Assembly: GCA_023132995.1 (NCBI GenBank)
Contig: JAGLXI010000005.1
Span: forward strand, 1 to 15,049
Source of the DNA: Candidatus Zixiibacteriota bacterium
Lineage (GTDB): Bacteria; Zixibacteria; MSB-5A5; GN15; FEB-12
DNA length: 15,049 bases
Reading direction: 5' to 3'
Part shown: piece after piece, positions 1 to 6,960 of the stretch
Layout: the number at the start of each line of letters is the position of its first letter
How positions within the stretch are numbered: the stretch's first letter is position 1
Notes under the pieces: generated by a model
What the model was told of the DNA's origin: nothing
The model's input: the letters and a program-made list of their open reading frames with translations, nothing else
Database searches by the model: none
Program-made: the position numbers and the translations under genes

Positions 1-179
1 TCGCCGAAGAACCTGGCCGGCGTGAGGCCCAGCGCCTGCGTGAGTTGGGGGAACAGATACTGGACGACAAACACAGAGGCGTTGGCGATAAGCATCACCT
101 TGATAAAAGGCGACAGCTTGCCCGGCCCGAATCCGAGTCCACCCCTCGGGGGACGCCTGTTGAACCCAAATTGTCTCAT
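1..179 (-). CDS. Rhomboid-like intramembrane protease, N-terminus only (runs off left edge)
   Basis: Only the first 59 residues are inside the window. The ATG at 177-179 is the first start after an in-frame TAA about 24 bases upstream, so the start is well bounded, although no strong Shine-Dalgarno sequence precedes it. The protein opens with a basic, Gly/Arg/Pro-rich cytoplasmic stretch (MRQFGFNRRPPRGGLGFG). A hydrophobic segment follows (IKVMLIANASVFVVQYLF), then a Leu/Thr-rich link ending in ARFFG. This layout matches the start of bacterial rhomboid proteases: a short basic tail, a first helix of the form 'xxLIxxNxxVFxxQ', then the region before the first loop. The catalytic Ser and His lie outside the window, so protease activity cannot be confirmed. 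It is co-directional with the thioredoxin gene 137 bases upstream. Other multi-pass membrane proteins remain possible. Confidence 0.6.
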   Translation of the reverse strand, partial: MRQFGFNRRPPRGGLGFGPGKLSPFIKVMLIANASVFVVQYLFPQLTQALGLTPARFFG

Positions 180-316
180 CAGAGTAGTTATCGGCAGTTA
201 CGCGCCTTCCTCTTAAGGATGATGCTCACCCATATCCGCTATCACAAGCCGGTCGACTCCCGTCTTCACGCAGCAACCCCGACCACGAGACATTGATTAA
301 GGGGAGGTCGGCCTCG

Positions 317-643
317 TCAGGTCAACACCATCTCGAGGCGAGCGGTTAAGTGTGCTTTGGGAACCGCTCCTACTACTTGGTCCACCACCTCTCCGTTCTT
401 GAAAAACAGAAGTGAAGGAATCGACATTATGTTGTACTTACCTGCGGTCTTACCGTTTGAATCCACATCCAGCCTGGCGATCTTCACCTGGTCGGCGTAT
501 TCATGTGCTATCTCTTCCAAAATAGGCTCGACCATCTTGCACGGCCCACACCATGTGGCCCAGAAATCGACTACTACCGGCAGATCGGATTGGAGAACTT
601 CCGTTTCAAACGTGTCATCGGTGATTACTACTGGTGCGCTCAT
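317..643 (-). CDS. trxA: Thioredoxin
   Basis: This is a 108-residue, single-domain cytoplasmic thioredoxin, a general disulfide reductase normally recharged by thioredoxin reductase. The redox motif WCGPCK has its cysteines at residues 32 and 35, and the cis-proline of the SIP motif is residue 76; both positions match the E. coli protein. Other core features are the buried Asp26 in VVDFWATW, the KIARLDVDSN strand and the FFKNGEVVDQVVGAVPK end. I chose the ATG at 641-643 because GGAGGT lies six bases upstream of it. A TTG start four codons earlier would bury that ribosome binding site inside the gene. There is no signal peptide. Thioredoxin reductase is not in the window. I found no convincing promoter in the repeat-rich leader upstream. 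Identity is secure; the physiological partner is unknown. Confidence 0.95.
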   Translation of the reverse strand: MSAPVVITDDTFETEVLQSDLPVVVDFWATWCGPCKMVEPILEEIAHEYADQVKIARLDVDSNGKTAGKYNIMSIPSLLFFKNGEVVDQVVGAVPKAHLTARLEMVLT

Positions 644-794
644 TCTTACCTCCAATACTGGTTAACAAATCATCTCTTCACTTTTCATTCTAACGTCGGT
701 CTCCCGGCAAGGTTCCACACCGCCGCCGGGGCCGCCTGTTGGATTCCAATATACGGGCTAATTGGACTGTGGAAAGGAATAAATCCACCCGGCC

Positions 795-832
795 GTCATC
801 TCTGAGCGCATCTGGTTTGTCATCTCTGAGCG
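795..832. repeat. Paired 14-base direct repeat, edge of a dispersed intergenic repeat
   Basis: The 14-mer GTCATCTCTGAGCG occurs exactly at 795-808 and 819-832, 24 bases apart. The second copy runs on into AAAGCCGGAATCCAG, which resembles the widespread intergenic repeat family of the form 'GTCAT...GCGAAAGC-GGAATCCAG' seen in many bacterial genomes. It lies in the 410-base gene-free stretch between the thioredoxin gene and the small unknown gene. The copies are seen directly; assignment to that repeat family is from resemblance. Confidence 0.6.
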
Positions 833-859
833 AAAGCCGGAATCCAGACGCGTGGGTAC

Positions 860-886
860 CCCACCTAAAGCGGAGCGGCAGGTGGG
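860..886. repeat. Inverted repeat with 7-bp stem
   Basis: CCCACCT at 860-866 is the exact reverse complement of AGGTGGG at 880-886, with a 13-base GC-rich loop. It follows directly on the GGAATCCAG end of the neighbouring direct-repeat element and is probably part of the same composite repeat. A smaller GCGC-GAA-GCGC hairpin lies just beyond, at 918-928. No T-run follows on either strand, so it does not look like an intrinsic terminator. Confidence 0.5.
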
Positions 887-951
887 ATTCTTCCGATCAC
901 GCTGCTGGCAACAAGACGCGCGAAGCGCAAAAGACAGGCTTGCCTGCAAAC

Positions 952-1006
952 TTGTTTGGGGGTGTTTTTTGCGGCCAGGTCCAAACGAGTTTGAACCTGC
1001 CACCCG
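952..1006 (-). repeat. Copy A of a 54-55 base dispersed repeat with a strong RNA hairpin
   Basis: The segment matches 1477-1530 over its whole length, with a few substitutions and one indel: TTGTT-A/T-GGGGGT, a T-run, CGGCCAGG, then the hairpin and GCCACCCG. The core 976-999 read on the minus strand is CAGGTTCAAAC-TC-GTTTGGACCTG. All 11 positions of each arm can pair, with one G-U. A further short inverted repeat (GCACC 1011-1015 with GGTGC 1028-1032) lies between this copy and the stop of the small unknown gene. No T-run follows in the minus direction, so it is not a classical terminator. Function unknown. Confidence 0.7.
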
Positions 1007-1053
1007 GCGTGCACCACAAGAAACTTCGGTGCGGGGCTTTGGTTGCCTTAATA

Positions 1054-1434
1054 CTAATTCTCCCAGGGCATGTTGTACCAGGATACGTACTCAGCAATTG
1101 CGTTCTCCGCAATGCTGTAAAGCACGCCCTGGTAATTCTCACGCTCGTTCCGCATGCCTGCTTCTGTGCAAAGGGAATCAATCAGTTGATAGAGCGTGTC
1201 GTATTCCTTCGATATCTCTTGAATGAGGTACGTCTCCTCGGCAACTTCAAGCAGTGCTTCACCGAGTGTGCCCTCCTCACAGTCGGCCGGCAGCTGGTCG
1301 AGAGCATATATCAGCATCGCGGCGATCACGACGCTGATCCTTTGGGTTCGTGCCTCCGGCCCGATCTTCTGCAGCATCCGGATGAACGCCGCATACATCT
1401 GTTTGCCAACTATCTGCTCTAATTCCTGGAGCAT
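1054..1434 (-). CDS. Small unrecognised helical protein, 126 aa
   Basis: I do not recognise a family. The 126 residues are predicted by eye to be almost wholly alpha-helical, with alternating hydrophobic and acidic residues: LEQIVGKQMYAAFIRMLQKIG, then RISVVIAAMLIYALDQLP, then an acidic stretch EALLEVAEETYLIQEISKEY, ending ENAIAEYVSWYNMPWEN. The segment ISVVIAAMLIYAL is the most hydrophobic but short for a membrane span. There is no signal peptide, and the two cysteines (CEEG, LCTEAG) are not in a metal-binding pattern. The chosen ATG at 1432-1434 has no clear Shine-Dalgarno. The gene sits between two copies of a hairpin repeat and is co-directional with the activase upstream and thioredoxin downstream. 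Coding is likely, because the open frame is long and its composition protein-like, but unproven. Confidence 0.6.
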   Translation of the reverse strand: MLQELEQIVGKQMYAAFIRMLQKIGPEARTQRISVVIAAMLIYALDQLPADCEEGTLGEALLEVAEETYLIQEISKEYDTLYQLIDSLCTEAGMRNERENYQGVLYSIAENAIAEYVSWYNMPWEN

Positions 1435-1476
1435 GCTATTGCCATATGGTTGACGTTCCGGGTGGCAACCTCAAAA

Positions 1477-1530
1477 TTGTTAGGGGGTAAGTTTTCGGCC
1501 AGGCCCAAACGAGTTTGAACCCGCCACCCG
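1477..1530 (-). repeat. Copy B of the 54-55 base hairpin repeat
   Basis: This is the second copy of the element at 952-1006, lying 24 bases downstream of the activase stop codon. Its core 1500-1523 read on the minus strand is CGGGTTCAAAC-TC-GTTTGGGCCTG. Both differences from copy A in the core (A to G in each arm) replace A-U pairs with G-U wobbles on this strand, but make mismatches on the plus strand. The copy is also bracketed by an 8-base inverted repeat, CGGGTGGC at 1459-1466 and GCCACCCG at 1523-1530. No terminator T-run follows. Confidence 0.7.
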
Positions 1531-1553
1531 ACGCAGCCCCGGATTCGCGTCGC

Positions 1554-4500
1554 TCAGATTCTCTGCGCCACCCTCTTCCCCGCCCCCCGCGAGAATACCT
1601 TCACCTGTTCGGCGAAAGCCTCCAATCGAGTGTCCTCACCGGAGTCACGCAGACCCTCGTAGCTGATGTTGAGCCACGGTATGGATCCCAGGTCCTCAGC
1701 GACCTTCTTCGACAACGAGGTGACAACGGTTCCCGGCATACAATTGAACGGCATCGCGTTGACAATGCCGGCCGCGTCTTCCCGGGCCATCTCAATCGCT
1801 TTACCGATAGAAAGCAGTGCCTCACCCTTGAAGTCGAGCGCCAGGTAATCTGAAGCCAACTCCAGTACCTTGCCCACCGGATACTCATGACCAATATCCA
1901 TATACCTGGAAAAGTGGCGGATCAGCTTGTGTTCGTTTCGGGTCTGCATAACCATCTGAAGGCTGCCATGAAGCCATGCTTTCCAATTGCGGTCCCGGAA
2001 TGAATCCCGCTGGTAGTCTAAAGAAGTGTACAACGGCCATTCGCAGAAGGTAGCCAGGCGCACCTCAAGTCCCAGCTTTTCCAGTTTCTCGATCAGGAAG
2101 TTGTTCGAGAACCGGTTGTGACGCAGGAAAATCTCGCCCACCACACCAACCAACGGGCGGCGCTCACCGGTAGTCTCGATTCTGCGAAAGGCTTGCGCCG
2201 CTTCCTCCGCGAGCTTCTCTAGGGATTCATCGCGGACTATGGTACGATCAAGTCCACCGAGGTAATGCAGGTAGAGTTTCTCGGTCTCGCCGCGTGTCAC
2301 CTCGTAGGGCCGCACGCTGTGGAGCATCTTGGCCAGGCAATCGATGAAAACCAGCCCCCCCCAGGAGAGCTTGCGGAACCCGGTCCCTTCAAGGCCAAAC
2401 CCGGCGTAGCCGTTTTGGGAATTGGGTGACAGGATAGGAATGTCTCGGTAGCCCAAGTCATCGAGCATCATGCGGTGGTATTCGCAGTACACACCGAACC
2501 GGCAGGGGCCATCGGCACCCGGCATGAAAAAGACCATTTTGTCGCGGTCGGCCCCGTTGGACCGGATTTTTTTGATCATATCGCCGGTGGTGACTATGCA
2601 GGGGAAACACTCCTTGCCTGATGTATACTTCTTGCCGTACTCAAGCGTGACCGCGTCCGGCTCGTCCAGAACCTGGGCGTTCAGTCCGTAGCGCTCCATG
2701 GCCGCTCTTATGGCAAAGGCGTGATCGCACATATGTGGTATGTAAACCGTTTTCTCGGCCGACCGCAGGCGGCTGTCGGCAATTTGGAAGTCCTTGACCG
2801 GCGGCTGGAACCGGTAGAAGCGGAGGGAATCCAGGAAGGCTTCGCACCGGGTAATCAGACCTGCGTCGGCGGAATGCTCATCCAACTCCAGTTGCAGATA
2901 TGGTTTGCCCGACATCTCGCGGCGGAAGAAGTGGGTAATGAACGAATCCGGACCGCACGCGAACGAAGTAAGGTACACTGCGAACAAGTTGGGGTGCTTG
3001 CGAATCTTCTCGGCGGCGGACAGGATGCTGCGGCCAAAATGCCAGTACATGTAAGAGAGGTCGTTTTCGCCCTCGTCAAGCCGCAGGAAATCAAGCGGCA
3101 CCGCCTTATAACCGAGACTGCGGATTTTCTTCGGCAAGTCTGCCGAAAGCTCTCGATCGTAGCCGTTGTATGGCCGACTTACAACGACCAGCGCCTTCTC
3201 GCCCGGTTTCAACTCCTCGAGCACCCGATCACCTTCGGCATACAGGCTCCGCTTGTACGTCCCGTATGCACGCAGACCGCATTCGGCAGCCCGGTTCAAC
3301 TCGCGCTCAGAAAGATGGAAATCCCCGGCCAGCTGCTTCAAGCTGCGTTTGACCTCTTTCACGTCGTGGCTCAGCGAGATGACCGGTGTCACCAGCTTCA
3401 CACCCGCTTTTTCGAAATCAAAGCGAATCCTGATCGACGACCCAATAGTCTGCACCCACAGGCACACGTAGGCTCCATCGTCGGACTGGTCTGTCTCCTC
3501 GGTCACCTTGATCAATGACGGCAGGAAGATGTAGTCCACGTCCTTGCCGAGGAGATTGGCCACGTGGCCATAGACTAACTTGATAGGATAGCAGGTCTCG
3601 GCACTGAAGAGCTCGAGAGCATCTTCGACGATGCTGTGGTTGGAGACATCGGACTTGACAACCTCAAAGCCAAGCGATTCGAAGAACGCCTGCCAGAATG
3701 GGAAATACTCAAAGAACAGCAGTGCCCGGGGGATGCCGACCCGCCCGCGCACCTTGGCTGGTTTGGCGAATTTCAGATACTTCTTGTAGAGCAGCTTCTG
3801 GCGGAGGGCGGCATAGTTCGGGGGAAGTTCTTTCTTGGCGCCTCGCTTGACATCGTATTTTTCGCAGCGGGAACCGTAGTAGAGCGGCTCTTCTCCTTGT
3901 ATCTCCACCTTGTTGATCTCGCACTGGTTGGGGCAGTCCTCGCAGGTGAAGGTCTCAATCGTATATTTTCTTCGGTGAAGGTCAAAACCCCTGAACGAGG
4001 TCTTGAAACCGGGCCGGCTGACTTCTTCCATGGCCAGGATGGCCGCCCCAATGGCGCCGGTGACGTCGTGGTGCGGCGGGACGGTAACTCTCTTGCCGAT
4101 CAGCTTCTCGAACGCGGCCACGACGGCTTTATTCCATGCCACACCGCCCTGGAAGAAGATATTGTCCCCGATCCGGCGGTCGCCCACCACCTTGGTCAGG
4201 TAGTTGCTGACGATCGAATACGCCAGCCCGGCGATCAGGTCATCCTTGCCGGCGCCGGTTCGCTGATGCGCCACCAGGTCGGACTCCATGAAAACCGTGC
4301 AGCGCTCACCGCAACCGACCGGGCACTTGGCCCTCAGCGCTTTTTCTCCGAATTCCGTCTCTATCCTGATGTTGAGTTTCTCGGCCTGCTCCTGGAGAAA
4401 CGAGCCGGTACCGGCGGCGCACACCTTGTTCATCTCGAAATCAACGACGGCCCGGTTGTCGATGGAAATGTACTTGGAATCCTGACCGCCGATTTCGAAA

Positions 4501-5750
4501 ATCGTGTCTACCTGTGGATTGATGTCTATAGCAGCGGTGGCCTGAGCTGTTATCTCGTTGCGCACGATGTCCCCGCCGACGTAGTCCGAGGTCAGGTACC
4601 GGCCGGAGCCGGTTGTGCCGACAGCCCGGACGACCACGCGGTCCCCCACCTCGGTTCCGATTTCCTCCAGCCCGCGCCGAACGGCGTCGATGGGTCTTCC
4701 TTCCGTCATCAGGTACCGGCGGGCAATCACCCTGTGGTCGTTGTCCACCAGCACCAGGTTCGTCGAGAGCGAGCCAACATCGATACCAAGGAAGACGTCG
4801 AGGTTTGAGATATCCTTCGGGCGCTCGGCAAGGGTGACATCATAGTGCTTAGAATCAGGGAAACTGAAACTCAGGGCATCCCGGCCGGAGGGCGGCACCT
4901 TACGGTAGGCCAGGTAGGACTTAATCAGGAGCGGGTCGAAGTCGTCGATAATGACCTGCCCCTCCTGGGCCAGGATTGCCGCACCGAGGGCGCCGATTAC
5001 ATTGTAGTGGTCCGGGATAATTAGTTCGCCCTTGTCGAGTTCCAGCAACTCCGTAAAGGCGCGCACCATGCCCGGGTTGGCCGCCACACCGCCCTCAAAG
5101 GCGATGGGACGCTGAAAGTTCTTGCCACGAGCGATGGAACTCTTGAAGTTCCTGGCCACGGCAAAGCAGAGACCCGCCACGATGTCATAGTCCGGCGTGG
5201 CAATCTGCTGTAGATGAATCATATCCGACTTGGCGAAGACCGAACAGCGGCCGGCAATGCGCGGCGGCTTGACCGACTTGAGGGCTAACGCTCCGAACTC
5301 GTCTTCGATATTGATTTTCAGGCGGTTTGCCTGCTGATCCAGAAACGACCCGGTGCCGGCGGCACACTGGGCGTTCATCGCAAAATCAATCACCAGCTTG
5401 CGGTTGCTGTCAAGCTCGAGGAACTTTGAATCCTCGCCCCCCATCTCAATCACGGTCGCGACCTGGGGGAGCACTCTGAAGTTCCCCGCGGCGAGCGAAG
5501 CAATCTCGCCATAGAAGTTGCCGCCCAAAATACTCTGGACGGTCTTTCCCCCGATGCCCGTGCAGCCAAGGCAGAATGATTGCGATTTGAGAGCTCTGAA
5601 TTCGTTGGTCAGCAGTTCAAGTAATGTCTCGAAAGGACTCCCCCGGAACCGGCGATAGACGGTTGAGACAATATTTCCATCTTCAAGCAGGACGAGCTTG
5701 ACCGATACCGAACCGATGTCGATTCCCAAGGATCTCTTTATTTTCGTCAT
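1554..5750 (-). CDS. Giant acyl-CoA dehydratase activase-related ATPase (two BadF/HgdC-type modules)
   Basis: A 1398-residue protein of the 2-hydroxyacyl-CoA dehydratase activator superfamily. These ATPases use ATP to inject a low-potential electron into an iron-sulfur partner enzyme. Module 1 (about 8-300) has GIDIGSVSVKLV, IEMGGEDSKF, CAAGTGSFL with Cys129, and GGVAANPG. Module 2 (about 318-590) repeats this with GIDVGSLSTNLV, IFEIGGQDSKY, CAAGTGSFL with Cys444, GCGERC and GGVAWNK. These cysteines match those that hold the activator [4Fe-4S] cluster. From about 668 comes a DUF2229-like region (GIPRALLFFEYFPFW, SAETCYPIKLVYGH). A Cys-rich C-terminal half resembling the dehydratase subunit fold follows: FACGPDSF, SGKECFPC, GPCRFGVYC, FNCMPG. 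The ATG at 5748-5750 starts close to the first ATPase strand; a TTG 12 codons earlier would sit at the predicted transcription start. No separate dehydratase genes are adjacent, so the substrate is unknown. Confidence 0.9.
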   Translation of the reverse strand: MTKIKRSLGIDIGSVSVKLVLLEDGNIVSTVYRRFRGSPFETLLELLTNEFRALKSQSFCLGCTGIGGKTVQSILGGNFYGEIASLAAGNFRVLPQVATVIEMGGEDSKFLELDSNRKLVIDFAMNAQCAAGTGSFLDQQANRLKINIEDEFGALALKSVKPPRIAGRCSVFAKSDMIHLQQIATPDYDIVAGLCFAVARNFKSSIARGKNFQRPIAFEGGVAANPGMVRAFTELLELDKGELIIPDHYNVIGALGAAILAQEGQVIIDDFDPLLIKSYLAYRKVPPSGRDALSFSFPDSKHYDVTLAERPKDISNLDVFLGIDVGSLSTNLVLVDNDHRVIARRYLMTEGRPIDAVRRGLEEIGTEVGDRVVVRAVGTTGSGRYLTSDYVGGDIVRNEITAQATAAIDINPQVDTIFEIGGQDSKYISIDNRAVVDFEMNKVCAAGTGSFLQEQAEKLNIRIETEFGEKALRAKCPVGCGERCTVFMESDLVAHQRTGAGKDDLIAGLAYSIVSNYLTKVVGDRRIGDNIFFQGGVAWNKAVVAAFEKLIGKRVTVPPHHDVTGAIGAAILAMEEVSRPGFKTSFRGFDLHRRKYTIETFTCEDCPNQCEINKVEIQGEEPLYYGSRCEKYDVKRGAKKELPPNYAALRQKLLYKKYLKFAKPAKVRGRVGIPRALLFFEYFPFWQAFFESLGFEVVKSDVSNHSIVEDALELFSAETCYPIKLVYGHVANLLGKDVDYIFLPSLIKVTEETDQSDDGAYVCLWVQTIGSSIRIRFDFEKAGVKLVTPVISLSHDVKEVKRSLKQLAGDFHLSERELNRAAECGLRAYGTYKRSLYAEGDRVLEELKPGEKALVVVSRPYNGYDRELSADLPKKIRSLGYKAVPLDFLRLDEGENDLSYMYWHFGRSILSAAEKIRKHPNLFAVYLTSFACGPDSFITHFFRREMSGKPYLQLELDEHSADAGLITRCEAFLDSLRFYRFQPPVKDFQIADSRLRSAEKTVYIPHMCDHAFAIRAAMERYGLNAQVLDEPDAVTLEYGKKYTSGKECFPCIVTTGDMIKKIRSNGADRDKMVFFMPGADGPCRFGVYCEYHRMMLDDLGYRDIPILSPNSQNGYAGFGLEGTGFRKLSWGGLVFIDCLAKMLHSVRPYEVTRGETEKLYLHYLGGLDRTIVRDESLEKLAEEAAQAFRRIETTGERRPLVGVVGEIFLRHNRFSNNFLIEKLEKLGLEVRLATFCEWPLYTSLDYQRDSFRDRNWKAWLHGSLQMVMQTRNEHKLIRHFSRYMDIGHEYPVGKVLELASDYLALDFKGEALLSIGKAIEMAREDAAGIVNAMPFNCMPGTVVTSLSKKVAEDLGSIPWLNISYEGLRDSGEDTRLEAFAEQVKVFSRGAGKRVAQRI

Positions 5751-5790
5751 GCGCGTAAAGGAATAGCCGTCACAACTTGTTGGCAAGTTA

Positions 5791-5819
5791 ATTATGATAT
5801 TCCTTTCCTATGGGTTGAA
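5791..5819 (-). promoter_or_regulatory. Candidate promoter for the activase gene
   Basis: Read on the minus strand, TTCAAC (5814-5819) is followed 17 bases later by CATAAT (5791-5796). This is an acceptable housekeeping-sigma spacing in the AT-rich gap between divergent genes. Transcription would begin near 5784 and leave a leader of about 35 bases, which supports the ATG at 5750 over the TTG at 5786. A short dyad CAAC-TT-GTTG lies in that leader at 5773-5782. Match quality is moderate and untested. Confidence 0.4.
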
Positions 5820-5825
5820 ATCCGT

Positions 5826-5853
5826 TTGCCTTTCCGCTGAAGGGCCATATATT
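5826..5853 (+). promoter_or_regulatory. Candidate promoter for the dtd-maf-rodZ-like run
   Basis: TTGCCT (5826-5831) and TATATT (5848-5853) are separated by 16 bases, 27 bases ahead of the dtd ATG. It lies back to back with the candidate promoter of the activase gene. This would be the natural start of the long plus-strand gene run. The call rests on consensus resemblance only. Confidence 0.4.
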
Positions 5854-5880
5854 CGGCCTTTGACAGGAAAGATTGTCACG

Positions 5881-6324
5881 ATGCGACTACTGCTGCAACG
5901 AACTTCCGGTGTTGAAATCCGGATAGACAACAAACTCCATAGCGCCACCGGAGCGGGGCTCCTGATCCTCCACGGGACGAAGCGAGGGGACGTTGAGCAA
6001 TCCTGTGGCGTTCTGGCCGACAAGGCGGTCAATCTCCGCATTTTCGAGGACGACCAGGGCAGGATGAACCTCTCAGCCCTGGATGTGGGCGCCCAGATAA
6101 TGATTGTCTCCCAGTTCACTCTCTACGCCGACACGCACAAGGGACGCCGCCCATCCTACAGCGAGGCGATGGAACCGGTTGAAGCGCAACGGCTCTATGA
6201 TCGGTTTACAGACCTTGTCCGGGCCTCCGGGCTGACGGTCGAAACCGGCGTTTTCGGCGCCATGATGGACGTACAGTTGACCAACTGCGGGCCGGTTACA
6301 ATCATGATGGAACATGAAGTATAG
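5881..6324 (+). CDS. dtd: D-aminoacyl-tRNA deacylase
   Basis: A 147-residue enzyme, the usual DTD length (E. coli 145), that hydrolyses D-amino acids (and glycine mischarged on tRNA-Ala) from tRNA as a cytoplasmic proofreading step. Both family signatures are present and in register with the E. coli numbering. SQFTLYAD starts at Ser77, and NCGPVT at 135-140 carries the Gly137-Pro138 pair that enforces chirality from across the dimer. The residue after Asn is Cys, where many homologues have Asp or Gln. The N-terminus MRLLLQRTSGVEI matches the family's first strand. The open frame extends upstream to 5794, but the ATG at 5881 fits the family and has AGGAAAG about 10 bases before it. It overlaps the next gene, maf, by 11 bases and is probably first in the transcript. 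Confidence 0.95.
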   Translation: MRLLLQRTSGVEIRIDNKLHSATGAGLLILHGTKRGDVEQSCGVLADKAVNLRIFEDDQGRMNLSALDVGAQIMIVSQFTLYADTHKGRRPSYSEAMEPVEAQRLYDRFTDLVRASGLTVETGVFGAMMDVQLTNCGPVTIMMEHEV

Positions 6325-6919
6325 TCATCTCGCCAGGCTTGCCCAATGTCACAGATTCGTGCTCGGATCAGGTTCACCACGCCGACAGCGTCTTCTGAAG
6401 GAAACAGGTATCCCGTTCGAGCAGATAATCCCGCAGCTTGAGGAGTCACGGCTTGCCGGTGAATCTCCGTACCCTTTTGCCCGCCGGTTGGCCGAATGCA
6501 AAGCCCTGTGGGTATCGGAGCAGGCAGGGCCAGACGCGGTCGTTGTCGGCTGCGATACGATCGTAGTACAAGGCGAAACAGTACTGGGAAAGCCGGCCGA
6601 CCCGGACGAGGCGTTTGCAACACTCTCCTCTCTCGTCGGACTGCAGCACGTGGTCTGCACGGCTCTGGCATTCGTGAGAGACAGCCGCCTGCTGGAGCTG
6701 GAACACGAACTGACCAGCGTATTCTTCAATCGAGTAACACCGGAACGGATTCGTGAGTACATCGCTTCCGGAGAGCCCATGGACAAGGCCGGAGCGTATG
6801 GCATTCAGGGCATGGGGGCGTTTTTAGTTGACAGTTTAGAGGGTAATCTTGATAATGTTATCGGGTTGCCACGCATATTGTTAGACGATTTGGCAAGAAA
6901 GGTTCTCGACAACTTATAA
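6314..6919 (+). CDS. maf: Maf-family nucleoside triphosphate pyrophosphatase
   Basis: A 201-residue cytoplasmic house-cleaning enzyme that hydrolyses non-canonical or pyrimidine NTPs to NMP and pyrophosphate. Family motifs appear in order: GSGSPRR at 18-24 (substrate phosphate binding), GCDTIV around 79-84 (with the metal/catalytic Asp81), GKP shortly after, and GEPMDKAGAYGIQG at 153-166. The C-terminus GNLDNVIGLPRILL is the standard ending. The first motif is more often ASxSPRR, and the residue before the catalytic Asp is usually Ala; here Cys, a mild variation. The start ATG lies inside the end of dtd (11-base overlap), which suggests translational coupling. The dTTP/UTP subfamily is favoured, but the specificity-setting residues were not analysed further. 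Confidence 0.93.
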   Translation: MKYSHLARLAQCHRFVLGSGSPRRQRLLKETGIPFEQIIPQLEESRLAGESPYPFARRLAECKALWVSEQAGPDAVVVGCDTIVVQGETVLGKPADPDEAFATLSSLVGLQHVVCTALAFVRDSRLLELEHELTSVFFNRVTPERIREYIASGEPMDKAGAYGIQGMGAFLVDSLEGNLDNVIGLPRILLDDLARKVLDNL

Positions 6920-6960
6920 ACCCGAAGCGGTCCCGATAGGAATTACTTCTACCATAGCTC

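Noticed and set aside
297..316. Possible terminator after thioredoxin (GAGG-CCGA-CCTC)
   Set aside because: The stem is only four pairs and no T-run follows in the minus direction.
180..316. Possible RNA gene in the gap between thioredoxin and the rhomboid-like gene
   Set aside because: I could not build a tRNA cloverleaf or any long stem; the gap looks like plain leader sequence.
739..1422. Plus-strand open frame of 227 codons across the repeat block and the small unknown gene
   Set aside because: It reads through dispersed repeats and antisense to the better minus-strand frame, and the translation has no protein-like domain pattern.
952..1530. Integron-type cassette with attC sites around the small unknown gene
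   Set aside because: The repeats lack the paired core sites of attC, and no integrase is in the window; direct repeats alone are not enough.
2721..4808. Long plus-strand open frames (265 and 390 codons) opposite the activase gene
   Set aside because: They are antisense shadows of a strongly conserved coding frame, a common effect of codon use in GC-rich genes.
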